Below the pieces are notes generated by a model. It worked only from the letters and a program-made list of their open reading frames with translations, had not been told where the DNA came from and did no database searches. Shown here piece by piece: positions 7,700 to 13,934 of a stretch of 14,238 nucleotides of DNA. A program made the position numbers and the translations under genes. This DNA is from JAADDG01 sp964450755 (GTDB lineage Bacteria > Campylobacterota > Campylobacteria > Campylobacterales > JAADDG01). Every line of letters begins with the position of its first letter. Position 1 is the stretch's first letter. Location of the stretch: positions 1-14,238 of the forward strand of contig CAYVDJ010000098.1 in the NCBI GenBank assembly GCA_964450755.1, in the 5' to 3' direction.

Positions 7700-7705
7700 T
7701 ATAAT
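7700..7705 (+). promoter_or_regulatory. Possible -10 of the LPS core operon
   Basis: A perfect TATAAT lies 49 bases before the ATG at 7754, with no convincing -35. The ATG itself has no recognisable Shine-Dalgarno in the 15 bases before it. Confidence 0.38.
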
Positions 7706-7753
7706 AATGAGGATTTATCAAATAAAAAGCTTAAATAGCATACTATTTTATTT

Positions 7754-8797
7754 ATGGAAATACTTATAATAAAATTTAGAAATATAGGAGATGTGCTGCT
7801 TGCATCACCTCTTATCAAAAATCTTATATTAAACTTCCCTGAAGCAAAGATTGATTTTGCTTTGAACAAAGAAACAAAAGATATGATACAAAACAATCCT
7901 CATATCCGAAAAGTCTATATGTATGACAGGGTGAAAATGAGATCATTATCGCCTTTAAAAAGGGTATTTGAGGAGATACGATTTGCTTTTGATCTAAAAA
8001 AAAAGTACGACATCGTTATCAATCTGACCGAAGGTGAAAGAGGAGCGTTTTATACATGGATAACCAAAGCTGAAACAAAGATAGGATATCCTCCCAAAAA
8101 AGGGATTTTAAAAAATGTATATGACATAAATCTGCCAAAGCCGTGGGATAAACATATCGTTGAAGCCTCTTTGGATCCTTTGAGAGAATTTGGATTGAAT
8201 ATTTATGAAAAAAGAGTTGAGATATTTTGGGATAAGGATGATGAGAGTGATTATGAGGATTTTGTTCATATTCATCCTGTTTCAAGATGGCTCTTTAAAT
8301 GTATAAAAGATGAAACAATGGCAGGGATTATTGACTTTTTGGAACTTGAACTGAAACAAAAAGTGATCCTGACTGCCGCACCGGATGAAAGAGAGATAAA
8401 AAAGATAAACTCCATCCTCTCTTTGTGCAAATCAGAACCGATAAATCTATCCGGCAGACTGACTTTGAAACAAAGTGCCGCTCTTTCTAAAAAAGCAAAA
8501 CTTTTTATAGGTGTCGATACCGCCATCATGCATATAGCTGCTGCAAATGATGTGCCGGTTATTGCATTTTTCGGTCCAAGTTCTCCAAAAAACTGGGGAG
8601 CGTGGGACAATGAACTTTTAAAAAGCGGTTATCAAAAGGAAAAAGGTATCCAAAAGATGGGCAAACATACCGTTATACAGGAGGACTGGGAGTGTGTGCC
8701 GTGTCATAAAGACGGATGTAACGGCTCAAAGATCAGTGATTGTCTGATGAGTCTGGATATGGATATGATAAAAAACGAGATAAGAAAGAGATTATGA
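7754..8797 (+). CDS. rfaQ: Lipopolysaccharide heptosyltransferase, GT9 family (RfaQ/WaaQ type)
   Basis: This 347-residue GT-B enzyme of family GT9 is predicted to transfer a heptose onto the LPS inner core from ADP-heptose at the cytoplasmic face of the inner membrane. It has the N-terminal KFRNIGDVLLASPLI with Asp13 in the catalytic-base position of WaaC-type enzymes. It also has HIHPVSRWLFKC (around residues 172-183, the HP-S/T-SRW-x-FK signature of heptosyltransferase III) and the C-terminal LFIGVDTAIMHIAAANDVPVIAFFGPSSPKNWG region. A late cysteine cluster W-x-C-x-P-C-x-x-x-G-C with a further C-L is typical of the RfaQ branch. The start matches the family N-terminus although no ribosome site is seen. 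It leads a five-gene operon; its TGA overlaps the next ATG by four bases. Confidence 0.87.
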   Translation: MEILIIKFRNIGDVLLASPLIKNLILNFPEAKIDFALNKETKDMIQNNPHIRKVYMYDRVKMRSLSPLKRVFEEIRFAFDLKKKYDIVINLTEGERGAFYTWITKAETKIGYPPKKGILKNVYDINLPKPWDKHIVEASLDPLREFGLNIYEKRVEIFWDKDDESDYEDFVHIHPVSRWLFKCIKDETMAGIIDFLELELKQKVILTAAPDEREIKKINSILSLCKSEPINLSGRLTLKQSAALSKKAKLFIGVDTAIMHIAAANDVPVIAFFGPSSPKNWGAWDNELLKSGYQKEKGIQKMGKHTVIQEDWECVPCHKDGCNGSKISDCLMSLDMDMIKNEIRKRL

Positions 8798-9858
8798 ATA
8801 TTTTAGAACTTGAATACTCCCTCGGTTGGGGAGGACAGGAAAAAAGAACCGTAAGACTCATAAACAATCTAAGCGATGAATTTAGGGTTTTTTATATAGT
8901 TAGACCAAATTCCAAACTGTACCAAAAAAGAGATGAGATAAAAGCCAAAGTCATTCCTGTCGAAATAAATCCGATATACAACCCAAAAACCATCTTTTTC
9001 CTTGTCAATTTCATCAAAGAAAACGATATCAAAATCATCTCCACCCATTCCGGTAAAGATGCGTGGCTTGGTAATATTTTGGGACTTTTGACCAAAGCGA
9101 AGGTTGTCAGAACCCGACATCTTCTGACACCGAACAAAAAACCAACTTCTTACAACTTCAGCGACAAAGTGGTATGTGTCAGCAAAGAGGTGGAAAATTA
9201 CCTGAAAAAGCTTGGTGTAAAGAGTGAAAAACTGACAACCATTCATACCGGAGTAGATACAGAGAAGTTTAAACCAAACAATAAAAAGAAGTTAAGAAAA
9301 GAGTACGGTATATCCGATGATACAATAGTTATAGGTATCGTTGCGGTTTTGAGAAATGCAAAAAGACACATCGATCTGATAGAGGTGTTTTCCTCTTTGG
9401 AAGATATAAAAAAAGATATCAGACTGGTTATCGTGGGAGAAGGACCGCAGGAGAAAAATATCAGAAAATTCATCAAAGAGAAATCTTTGGAAGATAAAGT
9501 TATAATGACCGGACACAGAGAAGATATCGATGAGATTTTAAGTGATTTTGATATCTTTTGTCTTCCTTCAAATATGGAGGCTTTGGGAACATCCATCCTT
9601 GAGGCTTCATCCTGCGGAGTACCTGTTGTTGCAAGTCGTGTGGGAGGGATAAAAGAGTGTGTCAAAGAGGAAGAAAACGGTCTGTTGTTTGAGCCTATGA
9701 ATGTAAAAGAGCTGAGGGAGAGATTAAAAAAATTAATTACAGACGAAAATCTTCGATCTTTTTACAAAAAAAATGCAAGAATTTTTATTGAAAAAAATTT
9801 TTCTACTGAAAGAATGGTAAAATTAACTCAAAATTTATATAAAGAGATTATACTATGA
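8794..9858 (+). CDS. Glycosyltransferase, GT4 family
   Basis: The protein has 354 residues from the ATG at 8794 (ATGA overlap with the heptosyltransferase stop). An upstream in-frame ATG at 8740 would add 18 residues that only read through the preceding gene, while the family N-terminus begins MNILELEYSLGWGGQEKR. GT-B fold: an N-terminal Rossmann domain with the GGQE donor-side loop, RTRH near 107, then CVSKEV and the inter-domain TTIHTGVD. In the C-terminal domain are IGIVAVLRNAKRHIDLI, LVIVGEGP, and the retaining EX7E motif at Glu262 and Glu270 (EALGTSILE). It adds a sugar to the LPS core or outer core in the cytoplasm; donor and acceptor are unknown. It is coupled to the deacetylase downstream by another ATGA overlap. 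Confidence 0.88.
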   Translation: MNILELEYSLGWGGQEKRTVRLINNLSDEFRVFYIVRPNSKLYQKRDEIKAKVIPVEINPIYNPKTIFFLVNFIKENDIKIISTHSGKDAWLGNILGLLTKAKVVRTRHLLTPNKKPTSYNFSDKVVCVSKEVENYLKKLGVKSEKLTTIHTGVDTEKFKPNNKKKLRKEYGISDDTIVIGIVAVLRNAKRHIDLIEVFSSLEDIKKDIRLVIVGEGPQEKNIRKFIKEKSLEDKVIMTGHREDIDEILSDFDIFCLPSNMEALGTSILEASSCGVPVVASRVGGIKECVKEEENGLLFEPMNVKELRERLKKLITDENLRSFYKKNARIFIEKNFSTERMVKLTQNLYKEIIL

Positions 9859-10616
9859 ATGTTCCTGTCTTTATGTATCATCATGTACTTCCCAAAGAGA
9901 GCTTTATCACAAGTTCGGTTGAACAGTTTGAAGAACAGATGAGATTTTTAAGCCAAAACGGATATAAAACAATAACCAGCGAAGAATTTTATAACTATAA
10001 AAACAAAAGAATAAAACTTCCTGAAAAATCGGTTATGATAACCTTTGATGACGGATGGAAAGACAACCTTGTCTATGCCTATCCCATTTTGAAAAAATAC
10101 AACCTAAAAGCGACTCTTTTTATAGTAACAAACTGGATTGAGGAGGCAAGTAAGAAAAAAGGAGAATTTACGGCTGTAAATCACGGCAAATGTAAAACCC
10201 AAATCGCCATATATCCCGAAAAGGTGGTTTTAAACTGGGATGATATAGAAAAGATGAGTGATGTTTTTGATTATCATTCACATACTCATACCCATAGAGA
10301 TTTTTATTTTAAAAAGTGCGGATGGGAGGAGGAGTTTTATCTTTCCAAAAAAACACTCAAAGACAGACTCGGAATCGATGAAAAACAGTTGTGTTGGCCA
10401 AGAGGCTTTTATGACAATGATCTTTTGAATCTGGCAAAAGAGTATAATTACAAAATGTTTTATACTACCAAAAGAGGTATGAACAGAGCCGATAAAAAGT
10501 TGGATCACATAAAAAGGATAGCGGCAAAAAAAGATGCCAAATGGATGAAAAAAACTCTCTCTATCTTTTCAAATAATTTAGCCGGTACCCTTTACTCTCT
10601 GATAAAGTCGAGTTAA
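9855..10616 (+). CDS. Polysaccharide deacetylase, NodB/CE4 family
   Basis: This 253-residue CE4-type protein has motif 1 TFDDGW (Asp65 predicted base, Asp66 predicted metal ligand) and motif 2 HSHTH (His141 and His145, metal ligands). An aromatic-arginine motif lies in LCWPRGFYDND, and the N-terminal VFMYHHVLP is common in this group. These enzymes remove N- or O-acetyl groups from amino sugars. There is no signal peptide, so it probably works in the cytoplasm on a lipid-linked or LPS-core precursor, in line with its place between a glycosyltransferase and an acyltransferase. It starts in an ATGA overlap and ends 3 bases before the next ATG. Deacetylation followed by re-acylation by the next gene's product is an attractive but unproven link. 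Confidence 0.86.
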   Translation: MNVPVFMYHHVLPKESFITSSVEQFEEQMRFLSQNGYKTITSEEFYNYKNKRIKLPEKSVMITFDDGWKDNLVYAYPILKKYNLKATLFIVTNWIEEASKKKGEFTAVNHGKCKTQIAIYPEKVVLNWDDIEKMSDVFDYHSHTHTHRDFYFKKCGWEEEFYLSKKTLKDRLGIDEKQLCWPRGFYDNDLLNLAKEYNYKMFYTTKRGMNRADKKLDHIKRIAAKKDAKWMKKTLSIFSNNLAGTLYSLIKSS

Positions 10617-10619
10617 AAG

Positions 10620-11090
10620 ATGTTTTACAGAGAATATGAAAAAATTTCAAATTTTATTTATACTCTTCAGCTTCTGAAACTAAAAATTTTAGGTGCCAAA
10701 ATAGGTAAAAAGATAAAAGTTTACGGCAGATTCAAGGTGGTTGGCAATCCCAAAAAATTATCGATAGGAGATAATGTAACCATCAATCACGGTGTATTTT
10801 TAAATTGCAGAGATTATCTGACAATAGGTGATAATTGCAGACTTTCTGCATATTCAAAGATATATACAGCTTCCCTGACACCCGAAATTATTCCCCGCAA
10901 ACATATACAAGCACCCGTAACTTTGGAGAAAAATGTATGGGTTGCTGCAAATGCCATGATCATGCAGGGAGTTACGGTAAAAGAGAACAGCATTGTATCG
11001 GCTAATTCACTTTTGATAAAAGACACTTCAAAAAATTCTCTCTATATGGGAATACCCGCCGTAAAAACAAAAACTCTGAATATTGAATGA
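10620..11090 (+). CDS. Left-handed beta-helix acyltransferase (hexapeptide repeat family)
   Basis: The 156-residue protein has an amphipathic N-terminus (about residues 1-30, EKISNFIYTLQLLKLKILGAK), followed by imperfect hexapeptide repeats (IGKKIKVYGRF, LSIGDNVTINHG, LTIGDNCRLSAYSKI, VTLEKNVWVAANAMIMQGVTVKENSIV). It closes with the family's G-(I/N)-P-A segment (YMGIPAVKTK). It resembles WcaF/maltose O-acetyltransferase-type enzymes that acylate sugars with acetyl-CoA or similar donors. In this operon it probably decorates an LPS core sugar. It begins 3 bases after the deacetylase stop and ends in an ATGA overlap with the next gene. Confidence 0.84.
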   Translation: MFYREYEKISNFIYTLQLLKLKILGAKIGKKIKVYGRFKVVGNPKKLSIGDNVTINHGVFLNCRDYLTIGDNCRLSAYSKIYTASLTPEIIPRKHIQAPVTLEKNVWVAANAMIMQGVTVKENSIVSANSLLIKDTSKNSLYMGIPAVKTKTLNIE

Positions 11091-12193
11091 AAAAAAAGCT
11101 TCTCTACATAACCGATCAGTTTAGAAACTCAAATCACAGTTCGATAGAAGCGATATTTGACGGTTATCTAAAAGAGTACTTTGATATCACCCTGCTTTAT
11201 TTTGATAAAACAACCGATACCCAAAAACAGACAGAAAACAGGATATATTTTCCTTACAAAAGAAGAAAAGAGATTTCCAAAAAAACAGATCTTCAAAGAT
11301 ACGATATCATCATCGTAAGAAACCGCTTTGATATCCTAAAACAACTGCTTTTTTTAAAAAGAGATTTTAAACTCGGATTTCAACTCTCTTTTCCCCACTC
11401 ATTCAGAAGATACTATCAGGCAAAGATGGAGAAAAAAGCACTGTTTCGCAAAAAAATAGAGTATGAGATAAAAGATTATATGGAAAAAAAGTATATAAAA
11501 AGATGTGATTTTTTTCTGCCAATATCATCTACAATGTATAAATTATTTTATTATGATCTAAAAGTTCCCTGTTTTACTCTTCCTTTGGGAATTGATCCAA
11601 AGAGTATCCTGAAAAAAGAGAGAAGAGATGATGAAAAGATCAGATTTGTTTATACGGGATCGATAGACAGACTAAGAGAGTTTGATGTCGTGCTGAAGGC
11701 TTTTTGCAAAGTAAAAAGAGATGATTTTACTTTGGATATTTTTACTCCTCACTTTGAATATGCAAAATCTTTGATGGATGAACTTCCAAATGAAATGAAA
11801 AGCAAGATAAGATTGTCCAAATCCCTGCCAAGAGATGAGCTTTTGAAAAAGCTTCCCTCCTTTGATGTGGGAATTTTCCTCATACCCGAAAGTCTGCTTT
11901 ATGCTGTCTCCTCTCCGACAAAAGTCATGGAGTACTATCAGTGTCAAATCCCCTCTTTGATGAGCAAAATTCCCGAATGTCTTGAACTCTTTGCTGATGA
12001 AGAAGAAGGTTGGATTTGTGATTTTGATGAAAATGAGATAGAAAAAAAAGTAAAAAAGATACTCACTCTCACAAAAGAAGAAATAGCAAAAATGGGTATA
12101 AAAGGAGAGGAGGTTCTTTCACAAAAGAGAAATTATAAAACTATTTCAAAAGAATTTTACTCTTTTATTGGGAAAATTTGGATGTCGATTTAA
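11087..12193 (+). CDS. Glycosyltransferase, GT-B fold (GT4-like)
   Basis: This 368-residue protein has a divergent N-terminal domain (MKKKLLYITDQFRNSNHSS) and a better conserved GT-B C-terminal domain. That domain has FVYTGSIDRLREFDVVLKAF, then SFDVGIFLIPESLLYAVSSPTKVMEYYQCQIPSL, where the SPTK-x-x-EY segment is the nucleotide-sugar binding region of GT4-like enzymes, and ends EKKYIK-type basic helices. It completes the operon through an ATGA overlap with the acyltransferase gene. The sugar is unknown. No intrinsic terminator is seen after its stop; only a weak TCAG/CTGA hairpin follows, and the toxin-antitoxin region begins about 110 bases later on the other strand. Confidence 0.82.
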   Translation: MKKKLLYITDQFRNSNHSSIEAIFDGYLKEYFDITLLYFDKTTDTQKQTENRIYFPYKRRKEISKKTDLQRYDIIIVRNRFDILKQLLFLKRDFKLGFQLSFPHSFRRYYQAKMEKKALFRKKIEYEIKDYMEKKYIKRCDFFLPISSTMYKLFYYDLKVPCFTLPLGIDPKSILKKERRDDEKIRFVYTGSIDRLREFDVVLKAFCKVKRDDFTLDIFTPHFEYAKSLMDELPNEMKSKIRLSKSLPRDELLKKLPSFDVGIFLIPESLLYAVSSPTKVMEYYQCQIPSLMSKIPECLELFADEEEGWICDFDENEIEKKVKKILTLTKEEIAKMGIKGEEVLSQKRNYKTISKEFYSFIGKIWMSI

Positions 12194-12302
12194 GGGCATC
12201 TCTAAATTTATCAGTTTCTCTGAGTAGTAATGTTGCAATTTCAGAAAATATTTGTGCTTGTCTCTGGATATATTCTAAATGTATTTGTTTTATATATGGT
12301 TT
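12165..12302 (-). pseudogene. Possible 3' remnant of an unknown gene at the edge of the toxin-antitoxin block
   Basis: The 117 bases between the last glycosyltransferase and the RelE toxin hold no complete gene. On the minus strand, however, a frame runs on directly from the boundary heptamer at 12303-12309 to a TAA at 12165-12167, overlapping the end of the glycosyltransferase gene by 29 bases. It reads NKPYIKQIHLEYIQRQAQIF, then SEIATLLLRETDKFRDAL and SKFSQ, a helical, protein-like composition. It has no start codon and is closed upstream by a TAG (12327-12329). I do not recognise the family. It may be the tail of a gene cut when the cassette-like block arrived, or a chance open frame. Confidence 0.3.
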
Positions 12303-12310
12303 GTTATCTG

Positions 12311-12577
12311 TTAATATGCATTTTGTCTATGAGTTATTGTGGTAACTATTACAATAACTTTTTCATTATCAATAACATAAAATAATCTGTAATTTCCAAA
12401 TCTATATCTATAAACTCCTTCATATTCACCTTTTAGTTTTTTTATATTTGTTCCATAAAAAGGATTCCTTTTAAGTTGAGGATAGACTATATTTTTAATT
12501 TTAATATAAATTTTTGGATCTAACTTTTTGATATTTTTTTCAAATTCTTTAGTCTGGGCTATTTGAAAATCATACAA
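12311..12577 (-). CDS. Type II toxin, RelE/ParE superfamily
   Basis: This 88-residue protein has a RelE-like fold signature: an N-terminal strand and two helices (EFEKNIKKLDPKIYIKIKN), YPQLKRNPF, then IKKLKGEYEGVYRYRFGNYRLFYVID and the terminal THRQNAY. Candidate functional residues are Arg57, Arg59, Arg64 and His83-Arg84 with the terminal Tyr88. RelE-type toxins cut mRNA on the ribosome; ParE-type relatives poison gyrase. The KKLKG...YR.R.G.YR pattern and C-terminal H-R-x-x-A-Y favour RelE/StbE. Its ATG at 12577 overlaps the end of the RHH antitoxin gene by 8 bases, the usual order for this family when the antitoxin is first. It ends next to a candidate cassette boundary. Confidence 0.88.
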   Translation of the reverse strand: MYDFQIAQTKEFEKNIKKLDPKIYIKIKNIVYPQLKRNPFYGTNIKKLKGEYEGVYRYRFGNYRLFYVIDNEKVIVIVTTITHRQNAY

Positions 12578-12806
12578 GTGTATAATCCCCGCTTTTAGCT
12601 TCCTTAAGACCTTGATTTAGACTTTTTATAAGCTCTTTGTCTTCCAATATTTCATTCATTTCGTTATTTTCAATATATTGTGAAGATGTTAGATACTGTA
12701 AAGTTGCATATTCTATAAAATTTGATATATTTCTTTTTGCACCATCTGAAGCTAACTTTATCATATTATAAATATCATCATCAACTCTTAATGTTAAAGT
12801 TTTCAT
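12570..12806 (-). CDS. Ribbon-helix-helix antitoxin paired with the RelE-like toxin
   Basis: This 78-residue protein begins MKTLTLRVDDDIYNMIKLAS, the beta strand and first helix of a CopG-type ribbon-helix-helix DNA-binding domain. The second helix is in NISNFIEYATLQYL. The acidic, probably disordered C-terminus (NEMNEILEDKELIKSL) would wrap the toxin. It is the first gene of the operon: ATG at 12806 with AAAAAGG 7 bases upstream, preceded by a strong sigma-70 promoter. Autorepression through tandem repeats overlapping the promoter is likely. Product family and gene order are clear; the exact subfamily is not. Confidence 0.86.
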   Translation of the reverse strand: MKTLTLRVDDDIYNMIKLASDGAKRNISNFIEYATLQYLTSSQYIENNEMNEILEDKELIKSLNQGLKEAKSGDYTLV

Positions 12807-12837
12807 ATAACAACCTTTTTAAATATTTTATAATGCT

Positions 12838-12856
12838 ATTTTATTCAATTTTATTC
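12838..12856 (-). repeat. Tandem 9-bp direct repeat, likely antitoxin operator
   Basis: GAATAAAAT occurs twice on the minus strand (12848-12856 and 12838-12846) with a 10-bp period, one helical turn, covering the -10 and half the spacer of the operon promoter. RHH antitoxins bind tandem short half-sites with this spacing, so this is a good candidate autoregulation operator. Confidence 0.5.
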
Positions 12857-12866
12857 AGAATGTCAA
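12838..12866 (-). promoter_or_regulatory. Sigma-70 promoter of the RelE-type toxin-antitoxin operon
   Basis: On the minus strand a consensus -35 TTGACA (12861-12866) and a -10 TAAAAT (12838-12843) are separated by exactly 17 bases. The predicted start lies about 25 bases before the antitoxin ATG. It is the only promoter in the window with both boxes near consensus, as expected of a self-contained mobile toxin-antitoxin unit. Confidence 0.78.
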
Positions 12867-12876
12867 TAGTAAGAAT

Positions 12877-12945
12877 AGACAACGACTAAAAGTAAACTAT
12901 AAATTATCCGCAGGGTAATTTATTAGCTTCTTTGATTTGTTATAG
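12877..12945 (-). repeat. Imperfect 69-base palindrome, candidate attC-like cassette site
   Basis: The spacer between the two toxin-antitoxin modules is bounded by AGACAAC (12877-12883) and GTTATAG (12939-12945), five of whose seven positions can pair, one of them as a G-T wobble. Its middle is an 11-bp stem ATAAATTATCC/GGGTAATTTAT (12899-12909, 12913-12923) with loop GCA and one wobble pair. The centre of the bounding heptamers and the centre of the stem are the same base (12911), leaving 22-base arms on each side that pair intermittently. On the minus strand the order is CTATAAC ... GTTGTCT, the R'-R'' arrangement of integron attC sites with a G|TT crossover point. The stem could also act as a terminator after the MazF gene. 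Confidence 0.45.
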
Positions 12946-12949
12946 GTAT

Positions 12950-13285
12950 TTAACCTACATCTTCAAATCTTAGACAAAGTATATCTACTATTTTCTTTTG
13001 AGTAATATAATTATCAATAGAAGTTAGTTTTTTAATCAATCTCTTTTTTGATATGGTTCTAATTTGCTGACATAACAGTATTGATGGAACTTCTAACTCA
13101 TCTGCTAATAACAGTTCATTTGGATATATTTTTCTTCCTTTCTTCAATGATGTTATTGGAATGATTGTGACTACATCAAGCAGATTTTCATAATTGTTTG
13201 AGATAATGAGAACTGGTCTTTTGCCAAATTGTTCTCTGCCAATAGTTGGGTTTAAATCTGCGAGATAGACATCATATTGATTCAT
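12950..13285 (-). CDS. MazF/PemK-type toxin (endoribonuclease)
   Basis: The 111-residue protein has the MazF core: NQYDVYLADLNPTIGREQFGKRPVLIIS (family pattern G-(D/E)-I-x-x-x-D-x-x-P-x-x-G-x-E-Q-x-x-x-R-P), then VVTIIPITS (active-site Thr/Ser region) and VPSILLCQQIRTISKKRLIKKL (the D/Q-Q-I-R-x-(I/L)-x-x-x-R-L segment). MazF toxins are ribosome-independent, sequence-specific mRNA interferases. Its ATG shares one base with the antitoxin stop (TAATG), so translation is coupled. The gene ends 3 bases inside the inverted GTTATAGGT boundary repeat (12939-12947). There is no sign of truncation. Confidence 0.9.
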   Translation of the reverse strand: MNQYDVYLADLNPTIGREQFGKRPVLIISNNYENLLDVVTIIPITSLKKGRKIYPNELLLADELEVPSILLCQQIRTISKKRLIKKLTSIDNYITQKKIVDILCLRFEDVG

Positions 13286-13527
13286 TATTTAATCTCATAA
13301 TCTGAATATTTAAACTCATTTTCAATATTTTTCATATCATCAATATAAAGTTTATCTTTTGAAGCTTCTATCATCGCTTTTTTATATTGTTCTTTTTTTT
13401 GTTTTTCTATCAAAAGCACTAAAGCATTTGATACTAATTCTGAAAAAGATTGATACTGATTTATAATATGATTTTCTCTCAAATTATGAAATAAATCATC
13501 TCTTATTGTTACTGTTTTTCTTATCAT
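13285..13527 (-). CDS. Ribbon-helix-helix antitoxin paired with the MazF-type toxin
   Basis: This 80-residue protein starts MIRKTVTIRDDLFHNLRENH (strand plus helix 1 of an RHH domain) and continues YQSFSELVSNALVLLIEKQK (helix 2). Its basic-acidic C-terminal tail, KDKLYIDDMKNIENEFKY, would bind the toxin. The ATG at 13527 has AAGGAG 7 bases upstream. An extended -10 and nested inverted repeats lie just before it, fitting autoregulation. It is first in its operon and coupled to the toxin by a TAATG overlap. RHH rather than AbrB-type antitoxins are common partners of MazF in many bacteria. Confidence 0.85.
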   Translation of the reverse strand: MIRKTVTIRDDLFHNLRENHIINQYQSFSELVSNALVLLIEKQKKEQYKKAMIEASKDKLYIDDMKNIENEFKYSDYEIK

Positions 13528-13540
13528 AATTAAACTCCTT

Positions 13541-13577
13541 GGTATTAGTAGTATTTAATTCATACTTTTATCATACC
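13541..13577. promoter_or_regulatory. Nested inverted repeats, likely operator of the MazF module
   Basis: GGTAT (13541-13545) pairs with ATACC (13573-13577), and GTAT (13551-13554) with ATAC (13562-13565). The two dyads share almost the same centre (13558-13559), and the half-sites are about 10 bp apart. They lie between the -10 and the ribosome site of the antitoxin, where an RHH antitoxin would block transcription. Confidence 0.48.
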
Positions 13578-13578
13578 A
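13570..13578 (-). promoter_or_regulatory. Extended -10 promoter of the MazF-type operon
   Basis: The minus strand reads TGGTATGAT, an extended -10, 43 bases before the antitoxin ATG, with an AT-rich upstream stretch and no clear -35. It overlaps the outer half-site of the nested inverted repeats. Confidence 0.5.
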
Positions 13579-13622
13579 TAATAATTTAAGAGTTTGTTTA
13601 AATTTAAATTTTAGAAATATTG

Positions 13623-13690
13623 ACCTATAACGGAGGCGCGGGTGAGCGAAACATTCGAGGCAACTACTTATAAACATCAGCATTTATCTT
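13623..13690 (-). repeat. CpG-rich cassette-boundary island, degenerate attC-like candidate
   Basis: Between the MazF and DUF4160/DUF2442 modules, ACCTATAAC (13623-13631) is the exact inverted partner of GTTATAGGT (12939-12947), so the MazF module is framed by a perfect 9-bp inverted repeat. Next to it, positions 13631-13660 are strikingly GC- and CpG-rich (GGAGGCGCGGGTGAGCG, then a CGAA-ACA-TTCG mini-hairpin) in otherwise AT-rich DNA. TTATCTT at 13684-13690 is the inverted partner of AAGATAA at 14230-14236 and frames the last module. The long arms do not pair well, so if this is an attC site it is degenerate or of an unfamiliar subtype. Confidence 0.4.
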
Positions 13691-13691
13691 T

Positions 13692-13934
13692 TTAAGCGGC
13701 TCTTTTTTCAGAAATTTGTAACATACTTTCAATGTTTAAATGGTAGTCCAAAGCTTCCCATTCTATGCCAGTATTTTTACAGATTAGCTTATAGTTTTTC
13801 AGTTCGTTAAGTGTTGCTTTTTTTAATGGTTCATACCAATCAATTGGGGTAGATATGATTCTTCCATCATCAAGTTTTACATGAAGATATGTATCATCAA
13901 AATGAACTTCTTTACCTTTTATCAAACCACTCAT
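13692..13934 (-). CDS. DUF2442 domain protein (toxin-antitoxin-like partner)
   Basis: The 80-residue product from ATG at 13934 begins MSGLIKGKEVHFDDTYLHVK and continues LDDGRIISTPIDWYEPLKKAT, LKNYKLICKNTGIEWEALDY and HLNIESML. This is the whole DUF2442 pattern (x-F-D-x-x-x-L-x-V-x-L-x-D-G-R-x-I-x-x-P-x-x-W, then W-x-x-L-D-x-x-(I/L)). A longer frame from a TTG at 13955 is open, but AAAGGA sits 7 bases before the 13934 ATG, which also fits the family start. It overlaps the end of the DUF4160 gene by 23 bases. DUF2442 and DUF4160 genes are commonly found side by side and are suspected of being a toxin-antitoxin-like pair; the biochemical function is not known to me. Confidence 0.82.
   Translation of the reverse strand: MSGLIKGKEVHFDDTYLHVKLDDGRIISTPIDWYEPLKKATLNELKNYKLICKNTGIEWEALDYHLNIESMLQISEKRAA

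Noticed and set aside
8740..8793. Upstream ATG for the GT4 glycosyltransferase
   Set aside because: It lies inside the heptosyltransferase coding region and adds 18 charged residues foreign to the family; the ATGA overlap at 8794 gives the family N-terminus.
12194..12240. Intrinsic terminator after the LPS operon
   Set aside because: Only a 4-bp TCAG/CTGA stem with no U-run is present; termination may be Rho-dependent or further on.
12899..12923. Simple rho-independent terminator of the MazF operon as full explanation
   Set aside because: The stem is AT-rich without a good U-run on the minus strand, and its centre coincides with the outer core pair, which a terminator would not require; a double use remains possible.
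13631..13670. tRNA gene or tRNA fragment in the CpG-rich island
   Set aside because: ATTCGAG resembles a T-loop, but the flanking bases do not pair and no acceptor or anticodon stem can be drawn.
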